DNA of 64,000 nucleotides from AP-15 sp963772965 (lineage in GTDB: Bacteria; Pseudomonadota; Alphaproteobacteria; ATCC43930; CGMCC-115725): assembly GCA_963772965.1 (NCBI GenBank), contig CAVYZU010000002.1:372001-436000 (forward strand), written 5' to 3'. A program made the position numbers and the translations under genes. This document shows, in pieces, positions 26,772 through 34,534 of the stretch. The notes below the pieces were generated by a model that saw only the letters and a list, made by a program, of their open reading frames with translations, was not told the origin of the DNA and searched no databases. Position 1 is the first letter of the stretch. Every line of letters begins with the position of its first letter.

Positions 26772-28467
26772 CGGCTCGCTCGCGCGCGTGAAGCCGGACG
26801 GCACAGAGGAGGTTCTGTCCGTCGAGGCACCTGCGTCGGTAGAGCGTCCTGCGGAGCTGGAGGCGGCGGCATGGCGCGACCCGGACGCGCGACCGATGAC
26901 GCGAGAAGAGCTTTCAAAAGCCCGCCGCATACCACGTGTTAAAACCTTGCGCCGCGCGCTGGGACTTACCCAGGAAGAATTCTCGACGCGGTATAAGATC
27001 CCGATCGGCACGCTCCGAGATTGGGAACAGGGTAGGTCGACCCCTGATCGGCCCGCGCGTGCGTATCTTGACGCGATCGCGCAGGACCCCAAGGTTACGC
27101 AACCCCCAATTACGCTTTCAACAACGCGCCTTGCGGCGATCCTTGCCGCAGATGTGGTCGGGTACTCCAGGCTGCTCGAATTGGACGAGATCGGGACGCT
27201 TGCGCAGTTCAAGGCAATTATGGCGGAGGTTGTAGAACCTGCGATCGCTAGAGGCCGTGGACACATGGTCAAGACGTTGGGGGATGGTGTGCTTGCGGAA
27301 TTTCCCAGTGCCGTGGCCGCACTCTTTTATGCAAGCGAGATACAGGCGAGTATGGCGGTAAGGAATGCTCCTATTGCGCCGGACCGTCGTATCGAGTTCC
27401 GGATCGGTATCCATCAGGGCGATGTCGTTGAAGAGGGCGGGGATCTATTCGGCAACAACGTAGTCATTGCCACTCGGCTTGAGAGCCAAGCCGAGCCTGG
27501 TGGAATTTGGGTTTCCGAGCGTGTCAAAGAAGATACCGCGGGCAAACTGGAGCTTGATTTTGAGTTTCTGGGGGAGCCTGATCTCAAGAACCTTACCCGG
27601 CCGGTGCGAGCGTACCGAGCTCATACCAGCCGCGCCCACCAGAACATGCCAACTCAGACCGCGGGTCTTATCGCACTTGGACCATCCATAGTTTGCGAGG
27701 GTGACTTAGCTGCATTTACCTCCCAAGAATGGGAACTCCGCTTGCGACGTTTCGTCATAGGAGACGTCAATGCTCTGATTGCATTTTCTGAGAAATTCGG
27801 CGAGTCCGCGCTCGGCGATCGGTATCTTGTCGTAAACGCGCTCGGAGACGGCCGTAAGCTCGCCGCCGCGCCTTCGTTCGTTAAAACAAACGGCGGCTTT
27901 ACCGCCAAATGTGCGGTACTTCCAAAATTCCCACGAATTAGCGCTTATGATCTCGAATTGGATTTAGCCCTGTCGGAAAAGGGAGATCTATTTATCAAGA
28001 ATTATCATATAGAGACGGTCGCAGGATTGGAAGCTTTACCTCAGAAGATTAGAACGTCCCTATCGCTGCTGCGTGGAGAAAGCCCATTTCATCCAGATTT
28101 CGGAACCCGCCTTGCCGAATATTACAACAATTACAAAACCTCTCCTTGGCTCGAAGCGCTTCTGAAACTGGAGGTAATCCGCCAAGCGTCGATCCCATAC
28201 CACGACACCATACAGAACCGTGAGTATACCCCTCTACAATGCGTTGAGCGCGTTTGGGGGATGGAGCTTCTAGCTAAAGCTCCAAAAAATCGCTGGCTAC
28301 CGGTCCGATTTGATTTCGAGGTCGCGGGCGTGGGCCGGCGGCAATTTGACGTTTCGATTTTAATTCCTGAAGCGTCCGAACTATCAGCAATTTCGGCTCG
28401 GGCCGCAGCTAATCGCAACCTCTATTTCCCAGCCGGTAATGAGTCCCCCGGGAAGTGCGGCCAATAG
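26734..28467 (+). CDS. XRE antitoxin - class III nucleotidyl cyclase - unknown domain fusion
   Basis: Seen: residues 1-120 match XRE antitoxins that pair with BrnT (TPTIVRTRPDGSLARVKPDG, PDARPMTREELSKARRIPRV, helix-turn-helix GLTQEEFSTRYKIPIGTLRD). In the same frame, residues 130-296 are a CHD-type class III adenylate/guanylate cyclase: metal Asp140 in LAADVVGYSRL, Asp184 and Lys180 in KTLGDGVLAEF, Asp237 and Arg248 in DLFGNNVVIATRLES, and the family end LKNLTRPVRAYRA. The transition-state Asn expected at 244 is Val. Residues about 300-577 match nothing I recognise (WELRLRRFVIGDVNALIAF, FHPDFGTRLAEYYNNYK, YTPLQCVERVWGMELL). Known: these domains normally occur in separate proteins. Inference: an antitoxin coupled to cyclic-nucleotide synthesis or nucleotide sensing. 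Confidence 0.85.
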   Translation: MSKTPTIVRTRPDGSLARVKPDGTEEVLSVEAPASVERPAELEAAAWRDPDARPMTREELSKARRIPRVKTLRRALGLTQEEFSTRYKIPIGTLRDWEQGRSTPDRPARAYLDAIAQDPKVTQPPITLSTTRLAAILAADVVGYSRLLELDEIGTLAQFKAIMAEVVEPAIARGRGHMVKTLGDGVLAEFPSAVAALFYASEIQASMAVRNAPIAPDRRIEFRIGIHQGDVVEEGGDLFGNNVVIATRLESQAEPGGIWVSERVKEDTAGKLELDFEFLGEPDLKNLTRPVRAYRAHTSRAHQNMPTQTAGLIALGPSIVCEGDLAAFTSQEWELRLRRFVIGDVNALIAFSEKFGESALGDRYLVVNALGDGRKLAAAPSFVKTNGGFTAKCAVLPKFPRISAYDLELDLALSEKGDLFIKNYHIETVAGLEALPQKIRTSLSLLRGESPFHPDFGTRLAEYYNNYKTSPWLEALLKLEVIRQASIPYHDTIQNREYTPLQCVERVWGMELLAKAPKNRWLPVRFDFEVAGVGRRQFDVSILIPEASELSAISARAAANRNLYFPAGNESPGKCGQ

Positions 28468-28640
28468 CTGCAACCCGCTCCTTGCCATCGCCCCGGTGAA
28501 TGGGCGCACTTGAAATTCCTCGGATGAAGCTGGGCAATGGCCGAAGAGGGCAGGACGCGTCGAGTAAATAAGCATCCGCGAGCGGCTGCTTAGGGGTCGG
28601 AAGCGGAGATCTACCTAAGGCCCCCGTACAATTAAAAGAA

Positions 28641-28672
28641 CCGCCCGCGGCAGGGGCTGCGGGCGGCGTTTT
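28641..28672. terminator. GC-rich hairpin with T run
   Basis: CCGCCCGC (28641-28648) pairs with GCGGGCGG (28659-28666), followed by GTTTT. It sits just past the 3' end of the amidohydrolase fragment and closely resembles the hairpin behind the full gene at 38034-38069, so it was probably duplicated with it. Confidence 0.7.
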
Positions 28673-28696
28673 GTGCGACTTACGTGCCGGCGGCGG

Positions 28697-28840
28697 TCAG
28701 GCGTGGTGGGCGTGGTAGTAGGTGTTGCGTAAGACGCGGCCGGGGAGTGCGCCGGTGTGCTGGCCGTCTTCCATCAATACCTGGCCGTTGACGATCGTAT
28801 AATGGATGCCGGCCGCCGGCTCCTTCACGCGCCACCCGCG
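28697..28840 (-). pseudogene. 3' fragment of an N-acyl-D-amino-acid deacylase-like gene
   Basis: The last 40 or so codons (WRVKEPAAGIHYTIVNGQVL ... HTGALPGRVLRNTYYHAHHA) are nearly the same as the end of the intact amidohydrolase at 38091-39794, at roughly 90 percent DNA identity by eye. Upstream of about 28840 the similarity stops, so there is no start and no catalytic part. With the adjacent hairpin it forms a direct repeat of about 200 bases with 38034-38238. Confidence 0.85.
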
Positions 28841-29267
28841 CCGACGGATAGCGCGACATTCATTTTGTCCGGCCTCGGGCGAATGGCGACTGATGCCGCG
28901 GCCGCCGGCGAGCGCGATCCCAGCCGGCGTGCGCCGCGACCAACCTTCGCATTCAGGCACGCGTGCGGCGTCTTGAGGCGATGGTGATGATCACTCGCTG
29001 CTGGTTCTTCGGATACGGCCTCGGCGTGTATCAACAAAGATCGGCTCGGTGGGTCAAGCCGTCGCATAAGGGCAACATCGGCATACGGATATAATACGCA
29101 GCGAAATCAATCGGCGCCGGCGGTCACATTGGTTCAACCGCGGGGCCGGCCGTGCGAAGGGCGGGACGATCTCGGGACACGAGGACCTGCATAAGGCGGC
29201 TCCGCTCGGGGTTACGGCGACGCCACCGGCCTTGCCGGAAGCGGGCGGGTTACGTCGCCGGAACAGA
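28841..29267. other. Gene-free stretch between amidohydrolase fragment and copper genes
   Basis: No supportable gene. The frame of the small membrane ORF at 29268 stays open upstream to about 29080, but the upstream part has no start with a ribosome site. Possible promoter region for the SCO1 gene. Confidence 0.4.
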
Positions 29268-29378
29268 ATGCTGGCGATATTGCTTGCTTGCGTTGCCGCC
29301 ATTGGTTTCGCGACCGTCCTCACTCTTGCTGTGCTGTTGCATTATGTCGAAGCCCACCATTTGCTGGCAAATTTCTGA
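29268..29378 (+). CDS. Possible small single-TM protein upstream of SCO1
   Basis: A 36-residue frame from ATG: MLAILLACVAAIGFATVLTL followed by AVLLHYVEAHHLLANF, a single strong transmembrane helix with a His-containing end. The frame is open upstream (...HEDLHKAAPLGVTATPPA..., Pro/Ala-rich, then Arg-rich), so the real start may be earlier. It ends 34 bases before the SCO1 start. Small one-helix proteins are common in cytochrome oxidase gene groups; I do not recognise this one. Confidence 0.35.
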   Translation: MLAILLACVAAIGFATVLTLAVLLHYVEAHHLLANF

Positions 29379-29412
29379 CCTATCCGGGGAGACCGCGGCC
29401 CGGCCCCGATCG

Positions 29413-30057
29413 ATGACCCGCCGCATCGGCGCGGTGTTGGCTGCTTGTCTCGCGCTTGTGCTGCTTGCCGGGTGCGGTGGCAGGTCGACATGGCACGCGG
29501 TTGATGTGACGGGCAGCCTGCCGCCGCTATCCTTTGCGATGACCCGCAGCGAGGACGGCAAGCAGGTGACCCAGGCGGATTATCGCGGGGAAACCGTGCT
29601 CTTGTATTTTGGTTACACGAATTGCCCCGATGTCTGCCCAACGACATTGTCGAAGGTCCACGATATCCTGACGCGGCTCGGCCCGGAGGCGCGGCGTGTC
29701 CGCATGCTGTTCGTCACGGTCGACCCGAACCGCGACACGGCGCGCGTGCTCTCGGCCTATGCCAAAAATTTCGCAACCGAGATCGATGGATTGCGCGGGA
29801 CGCCGGATGAGCTGGCCGTCCTGGCGAGACGTTATCGCGTCGAGTACTCGGTGACCCCGGCGAACGGAAGTCACCCTTATGACGTGACCCACAGCTCGGC
29901 GATCTTTGTTTTCGACGGCTCGGGTGCGGCGCGGCTGATCGTCGCTTCGCTCGCCTCGACAACACCCGATATCGCCGGTACCACCGCCGATTTGAAACGC
30001 CTTGTCGAAGAAGACCATCCGCCCGGCTTGCTGGCGCGGCTGGAGCAATGGATTTGA
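29413..30057 (+). CDS. SCO1/SenC copper chaperone lipoprotein
   Basis: SCO proteins deliver copper to, or reduce, the CuA site of cytochrome c oxidase in the periplasm. A lipoprotein signal (RIGAVLAACLALVLLAGCGG, lipobox LAGC) follows an ATG at 29413. The thioredoxin-fold domain has the copper ligands GYTNCPDVCPTTL (CxxxC) and the distal His in YDVTHSSAIFVFD. 214 residues, normal for the family. It is convergent with the PCu(A)C gene (9-base gap), forming a copper-handling group with CtaG. Confidence 0.93.
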   Translation: MTRRIGAVLAACLALVLLAGCGGRSTWHAVDVTGSLPPLSFAMTRSEDGKQVTQADYRGETVLLYFGYTNCPDVCPTTLSKVHDILTRLGPEARRVRMLFVTVDPNRDTARVLSAYAKNFATEIDGLRGTPDELAVLARRYRVEYSVTPANGSHPYDVTHSSAIFVFDGSGAARLIVASLASTTPDIAGTTADLKRLVEEDHPPGLLARLEQWI

Positions 30058-30066
30058 TGCTGGGGG

Positions 30067-30549
30067 TTATTTCCCGGTCGCACCACGCACCGGAAAGCTC
30101 GCGCTCAAGGTCGCGCCGCTCGCCAGTCGCAAGGTGACCGGGACCGATTTCCCTGGCGCCATCGCCGGTCGCGGCGACATGCACATCAGGTGATAGCCCC
30201 CGGGCGCAAACTGCACCTTGCCATGCGCCGGGATTGCGACGCTTTGCACCATGATCATGCTTTCCTCGCCGTTCTTGCTGACGCTTTCATGCAGCATCAG
30301 CATGCCGCAAGCGGGCGAGGCGGCGCCAACCAGCTTCTCGGGCGCTGCTGTCGCGTTGTTCAAGGTGAAATAGCCGGCTGCCGGCAAGGTTGGCATGATC
30401 AAGCGAAACCACTCGCCGCTGACCGAAAGCCCGTTCGCGGCCGACTGCGCATTCGCCGCCAACGGGATCGCCGCGGCCAGCGCGCAAAACCCAAGGATTG
30501 CTCGCCGCACTAGCCTAACGGCCGGTCCAGCTGCTGGCGAGTTTGGCAA
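30067..30549 (-). CDS. PCu(A)C-type periplasmic copper chaperone
   Basis: These exported proteins bind Cu(I) through a His/Met site and pass it to SCO1 or directly to CuA. A signal peptide (RRAILGFCALAAAIPLAANA) is followed by the cupredoxin-like domain; the ligands are in MLMLHESV, ESMIMVQSV and GGYHLMCMSP, fitting the H-M-x10-M-x21-H-x-M pattern. 160 residues. Its start overlaps the end of the ctaG-like gene by 35 bases. Confidence 0.9.
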   Translation of the reverse strand: MPNSPAAGPAVRLVRRAILGFCALAAAIPLAANAQSAANGLSVSGEWFRLIMPTLPAAGYFTLNNATAAPEKLVGAASPACGMLMLHESVSKNGEESMIMVQSVAIPAHGKVQFAPGGYHLMCMSPRPAMAPGKSVPVTLRLASGATLSASFPVRGATGK

Positions 30550-31498
30550 GCGCCGCTGCGTCCTCGTTCACCTCCATGATCCCTTCCTCATGCAATCTGA
30601 GGGCGTTGATGACCAGCAGCACGGCAATCACGCTCATCATCGCTGGTGGGATCCAGATCACGATGCCGCCAATATGCTGGTCGTTGAGCGCGCTGACCGA
30701 CGAAAACAGCCGGCCGCACAAATCGTAATACGGATAGAGGTCGGTCTGCGAAAAGGTGATTACAGCACCGAGTGCTATCTGTGGGAACATGACGCCGAGC
30801 GCCAGGGCCGCGCGTACACCATACGAAAGCCGCGCCGGCGGGCGCGGACGCGGGTCGAGCACCAACAACCAGAAAAGAATGCCATCGAGCACCATGCTCC
30901 AATTCATGATTGCATAGAGCCGCACGTCGATCATCGCGCGGAAGTGCACAACCGGGATCAGCCAAAAATAAAACAGCCCGACAAACAAGAATGCCGCTAT
31001 CAAGGGCTGCTGCAGCACCCCCATCGCCGCCGCGAGGTAACCGCTTTCCACGATGCGCCGCAAACGCTGCGGCATGCCACGCTTGATCATGCCGCCGGCG
31101 TAGCCGAGCGCGATCAGGAACGGCCCCAAGTGATGCATTACGACATGCTGGATACGATTTAGAAAAAACATATGCTGCGACCAGTACTCGAAGCGGGTCT
31201 GCAGCACGGCGTAAGTCGCGGCGACGCCGAGGAGGAATGCGGCGCAGCGCCAGATCGCCGGCCGCTCCGTCGCCGGCGCCATGCGTAATCCGCGGAAAAA
31301 CCAGAACAGCACCAGAGTCGTCGCCAAGTACACCGGAGGTGAAAAATCCCACGGTGCCCAGAACGGCATTAGCGCCGGCCGGGTACTCGACGCCCACCAC
31401 AGCAGCACGCCAAGAACGACAACGGTGGTATAAATTGCGCGTTCGCCCTTATCCGCTCCTCGCGGATTTAGGCGACCGTATGCCCGCGCCGATGACAT
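30515..31498 (-). CDS. Caa3-type CtaG cytochrome oxidase assembly protein
   Basis: Integral membrane protein (327 residues, about seven helices) of the Caa3_CtaG family, which helps assemble aa3/caa3 oxidases. Typical pieces: MPFWAPWDFSPPVYLATTLV, the His-rich RIQHVVMHHLGPFLIALG, QQPLIAAFLFVGLFYFWLIP and QIALGAVITFSQTDLYPYYD, the last with conserved aromatic residues, followed by QHIGGIVIWIP. Upstream of the PCu(A)C gene in the same operon. No oxidase subunits are in the window. Confidence 0.9.
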   Translation of the reverse strand: MSSARAYGRLNPRGADKGERAIYTTVVVLGVLLWWASSTRPALMPFWAPWDFSPPVYLATTLVLFWFFRGLRMAPATERPAIWRCAAFLLGVAATYAVLQTRFEYWSQHMFFLNRIQHVVMHHLGPFLIALGYAGGMIKRGMPQRLRRIVESGYLAAAMGVLQQPLIAAFLFVGLFYFWLIPVVHFRAMIDVRLYAIMNWSMVLDGILFWLLVLDPRPRPPARLSYGVRAALALGVMFPQIALGAVITFSQTDLYPYYDLCGRLFSSVSALNDQHIGGIVIWIPPAMMSVIAVLLVINALRLHEEGIMEVNEDAAALAKLASSWTGR

Positions 31499-31740
31499 CG
31501 CCTGTCGAGGTAGGCTGGGCCCCTCGTCTTTTCAAAGCGCCAATCCGCGCAGCCATCTTCTCTCCGGCTGTGCTTCCCCCTTTTACCCACATGATGCGAG
31601 TGGGTCTCGCTGGCTCGATCCGCAGAACGGACACGGTGGAATATTGGTATTATTTAGGGCGTGTCGTCAATTACTGTAAGGCTACACGTATACCGAGTCT
31701 CGTGCAAAGTATAAATAGTAAAACGAGTCTACCGCAGCTA

Positions 31741-32873
31741 GTGGTACGACGCAATCATAGGATTCCATATTGGAGCGGGGTGTGCGATGATGCGCGATGC
31801 GCGAGGGGATCAGCATCGAAGTGAGTGCCGGCGACCGCGAACGACTGGCGGCGGTGGTGGCGGATCGCAACAGCCGGCAAAAGCATGTGTGGCGGGCACA
31901 GATCATTTTGGCGACCGCGGAGGGCTGCGGTACGGCCGAGATCATGCGCCGCGCCGGAGTATCGAAGCCGTGCGTGTGGCGCTGGCAGGAGCGCTTCATG
32001 CGCGAAGGGGTGGCCGGCCTGCTGCACGACAAGACGCGCAAACCCGGTTTGCCGCCGACGCCTGCGGCGGTTATTGACCGAGTGGTCGAGTTGACGCTGG
32101 CGGAGCCGCCAGGCGAGGCAACCCACTGGACCGGCCGGGCGATGGCGGTGGCGAGCGGCATCTCGCTGCGCTCGGTGCAGCGGATCTGGGCGGCGCACGG
32201 TCTGCAGCCGCACCGAGTGCGGCGTTTCAAGCTGTCGCAAGACCCGGCGTTTGCCGCCAAATTGCGTGACGTGGTCGGGCTATATCTCGACCCGCCGGCC
32301 CACAGCCTGGTGCTGTCGGTCGACGAGAAGTCGCAAATTCAGGCTCTCGACCGCACCCAGCCCGGCTTGCCGATCAAGAAGGGTCGAGCCGGGACAATGA
32401 CCCATGATTACATCCGCAACGGCACGACGACGCTGTTTGCGGCGCTCAATGTCCTTGACGGCTCGGTCATCGGCCAATGCATGGCGCGTCACCGCCACCA
32501 GGAGTTCATCCGCTTCCTCAATCGGGTCGAGGCCGTTGTCCTGGCCGGCAAGCTCATTCATGTGATCCTCGACAACTATGCCGCCCACAAGCATCCCAAG
32601 GTCCGCGCCTGGCTTGCGCGGCATCCACGCTGGACGTTTCACTTCACGCCCACGTCATGCTCCTGGGCCAATGCCGTTGAAGGCTTTTTTGCCACCCTGA
32701 CCCGCCGGCGGTTGCAGCGCGGCGTCTTCCGCTCGCTGGTCGATCTGCAAGCCGCGATCAACCGCTATCTCGGCGAGCATAACCGCAAACCCAAACCCTT
32801 TGTCTGGACCGCCGACCCCGATCGCATTATCGAAAAAGTCAACCGCGGGAACCAAATGTTGGCGTCAGACCAC
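31741..32873 (+). mobile_element. IS630-family element no. 1 (nested in IS5 no. 1)
   Basis: Ends GTGGTACGACGC (left) and GCGTCAGACCAC (right, inverted) lie between two TA dinucleotides (31739-31740, 32874-32875), the IS630 target duplication. With flanks, each junction reads CTAG. It carries one intact transposase gene. Confidence 0.88.
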
Positions 32874-32876
32874 TAG
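31797..32876 (+). CDS. IS630-family transposase (copy 1)
   Basis: 359-residue transposase. An N-terminal helix-turn-helix pair (GCGTAEIMRRAGVSKPCVWR) precedes the RNase H-like DDE domain: LSVDEKSQIQALDRTQPGLP (first D), HVILDNYAAHKHPKV (second D) and NAVEGFFATLTRRRL (E). All three acids are present, so it is probably active. The stop codon TAG is formed by the target-site TA plus the next G, so it lies across the element boundary. About 80 percent identical by eye to copy 2. Confidence 0.93.
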   Translation: MREGISIEVSAGDRERLAAVVADRNSRQKHVWRAQIILATAEGCGTAEIMRRAGVSKPCVWRWQERFMREGVAGLLHDKTRKPGLPPTPAAVIDRVVELTLAEPPGEATHWTGRAMAVASGISLRSVQRIWAAHGLQPHRVRRFKLSQDPAFAAKLRDVVGLYLDPPAHSLVLSVDEKSQIQALDRTQPGLPIKKGRAGTMTHDYIRNGTTTLFAALNVLDGSVIGQCMARHRHQEFIRFLNRVEAVVLAGKLIHVILDNYAAHKHPKVRAWLARHPRWTFHFTPTSCSWANAVEGFFATLTRRRLQRGVFRSLVDLQAAINRYLGEHNRKPKPFVWTADPDRIIEKVNRGNQMLASDH

Positions 32877-32921
32877 AAGTAATGTGATTCATGGGGAGTC
32901 GGCTTGGTACAGGGCTGACCC

Positions 32922-33679
32922 ATGACCCGATATGGATTGCGCGATGAGCAGTGGGACCGGATCAAACACTTGCTCCTGGGAAAGCCGGGAGATGTCGGTG
33001 TCACGGCGCAAGATAATCGCCGGTTCGTCGAAGCGGTGCTGTACCGCTATCGCGCCGGAATTCCGTGGCGCGACCTGCCGGAACGGTTTGGCGGTTGGAA
33101 GAACACGCATCGCCGCTTTAGCCGCTGGGCCAAAAACGGGCTATGGCACAGAGTGTTTCAGCACCTGGCCGCCGATGCCGACAACGAATATGCGATGATC
33201 GACAGCACGATTGTCCGGGCCCATCAGCACAGCGCCGGCGCGCCCAAAAAAAGATGAGGATCAAGCCATCGGCCGCCGCCGCGGCGGGCTGAGTACAAAC
33301 ATCCACACCCTGGTCGACGCGCGCGGCCAGCCATTGGCGTTTCTGCTGTCGCCCGGACAGGCGCATAATCTGGTCGGCGCCGACGCGCTGCTGCCGCAAA
33401 ATGACCGCCAATCGGCTGATCGCCGACACCGCCTTTGATGCCGACAAGCGGGTCCTTGAGCCGCTCGCCGCCGCCGGCAAATCAGCTGTCATCCCGCCCC
33501 GATCAAACCGCGTGGCGCCGCGCCAATGCGACCGGGAACTCGATAAAGCGCGCCACCTGATCGAAAACTTCTTCTGCAAACTCAAGCAGTTCCGCGCCAT
33601 TGCCACCCGCTATGACAAAACCGCCAGAAATTTCCTCGCCGCCGTTCACCTCGCCGCCGTTACAATCTGGCTCAATTGA
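32922..33679 (+). pseudogene. IS5-family transposase of element no. 1, two frame breaks
   Basis: First part: MTRYGLRDEQWDRIKHLLLG ... IPWRDLPERFGGW ... YAMIDSTIVRAHQHSAG. At an A7 run (33246-33252) the frame ends; the continuation GRRRGGLSTNIHTLVD is one base on. A second break at an A4 run (33398-33401) precedes MTANRLIADTAFDADK, and the C-terminus FCKLKQFRAIATRYDKTARN is typical. Each break would be cured by one A fewer. IS427-group elements may use programmed frameshifting at such runs for the first junction, but the second is unexpected, so decay or sequence error is likely. Confidence 0.82.
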
Positions 33680-33691
33680 CGACACGCCCTA

Positions 33692-34532
33692 GGCTCCAAA
33701 CTCAATCAAGTGATTGACATGACGCAATAGCTGTGATTCAAGCTGGAAACTTCGGGGGCTTGGATCATGACGGGGGAGTTCTGGCTCGACGATCGGCAAT
33801 GGGTGGTGATCGCGCCGCTGTTGCCGACCAACCAACCGGGGGCACATCGCAAGGACGATCGTCGGATCATCAGCGGCATTATCCACGTGCTCAAGGTCGG
33901 GTGCCGGTGGCAGGATTGCCCGGCGGTCTACGGTCCGCCGACGACGATCTACAATCGCTTTCATCGCTGGGCGCGCCGCGGGATCTGGCGACAATTGTTC
34001 ACCGCGCTGGTGACCGTCGATCCCGGCGGCATCCAGATGATCGACAGCACCACCGCCAAGGCGCATCGCTCGGCGGCCGGCGGAAAAGGGGGGCCGAGCT
34101 CCAGGCGATCGGCCGCTCGCGCGGCGGGCGAACGACAAAAATCCATGCTGTTGTCGATGGTTGCGGTCGTCCCGTGGCGTTCGCCGTAACCCCCGGGCAG
34201 CGCGGCGACCTGCCCATCGCTCGCGGCCTGCTCGAACCGCTGCCGCCAGCCGGTCTGTGTGCCGCCGATGGCGCCTATGACAGCGATCGGCTGCGGCTAT
34301 TTCTGATCGCGCGCGGCACCCGCCCGGTCATTCCCAATAACCCCGCCCGCAAACATCTTCATCCGTTCGATCCCCAGACCTACAAGCTGCGCAACTTGAT
34401 CGAACGAATGTTCGGCCGCCTCAAAGACTGGCGCCGCATCGCCACCCGCTACGACAAGCTCGCCGCCAACTTCGCCGCTGCCGTAGCCCTCGCCGCTGTC
34501 ATAAACTGGTGGCTATGATTGAGTCTGGAGCC
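33692..34532 (+). mobile_element. IS5-family element no. 2
   Basis: Inverted ends GGCTCCAAACTCAATCA (33692-33708) and TGATTGAGTCTGGAGCC (34516-34532) differ at one base. The left TA is shared with the right end of IS5 no. 1, and the right TA with the left end of IS630 no. 2, so the three elements abut without spacer. Confidence 0.9.
33767..34518 (+). CDS. IS5-family transposase of element no. 2 (two frames, -1 shift)
   Basis: OrfA begins MTGEFWLDDRQWVVIAPLLP and continues through GCRWQDCPAVYGPPTTIYNR and MIDSTTAKAHRSAAGG. At an A4G6 run (34084-34093) the product is completed in the -1 frame: AELQAIGRSRGGRTTKIHAV, ADGAYDSDRLRLFL and IERMFGRLKDWRRIATRYDK. This is the layout of IS427-type elements with programmed -1 frameshifting, and the slippery A/G run is where it should be. 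DDE residues: D in MIDSTT, D in ADGAYDSD, E in IERMFGRLK. Confidence 0.88.
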
Positions 34533-34534
34533 TA

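Larger units (their letters stand above)
31657..33689 (+). mobile_element. IS5-family element no. 1, interrupted by IS630 no. 1
   Basis: Terminal inverted repeats GGGCGTGTCGTCAATT (31657-31672) and AATTGACGACACGCCC (33674-33689) are perfect 16-mers, each bordered by TA (31655-31656 and 33690-33691). The transposase lies at 32922-33679, but an IS630 element (31741-32873) splits the left leader from it. The IS427/IS1031 group of IS5 is the best fit. Confidence 0.88.

Noticed and set aside
26493..28467. Interpretation as a Pycsar or CBASS defence locus
   Set aside because: A class III cyclase is present, but there is no adjacent cyclic-nucleotide-gated effector (TM, TIR, nuclease) as those systems need; BrnT pairing fits better.
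29152..29412. N-terminal extension of the SCO1 protein from an upstream GTG
   Set aside because: The extension is Arg-rich, and a lipoprotein signal starts right at the ATG at 29413.
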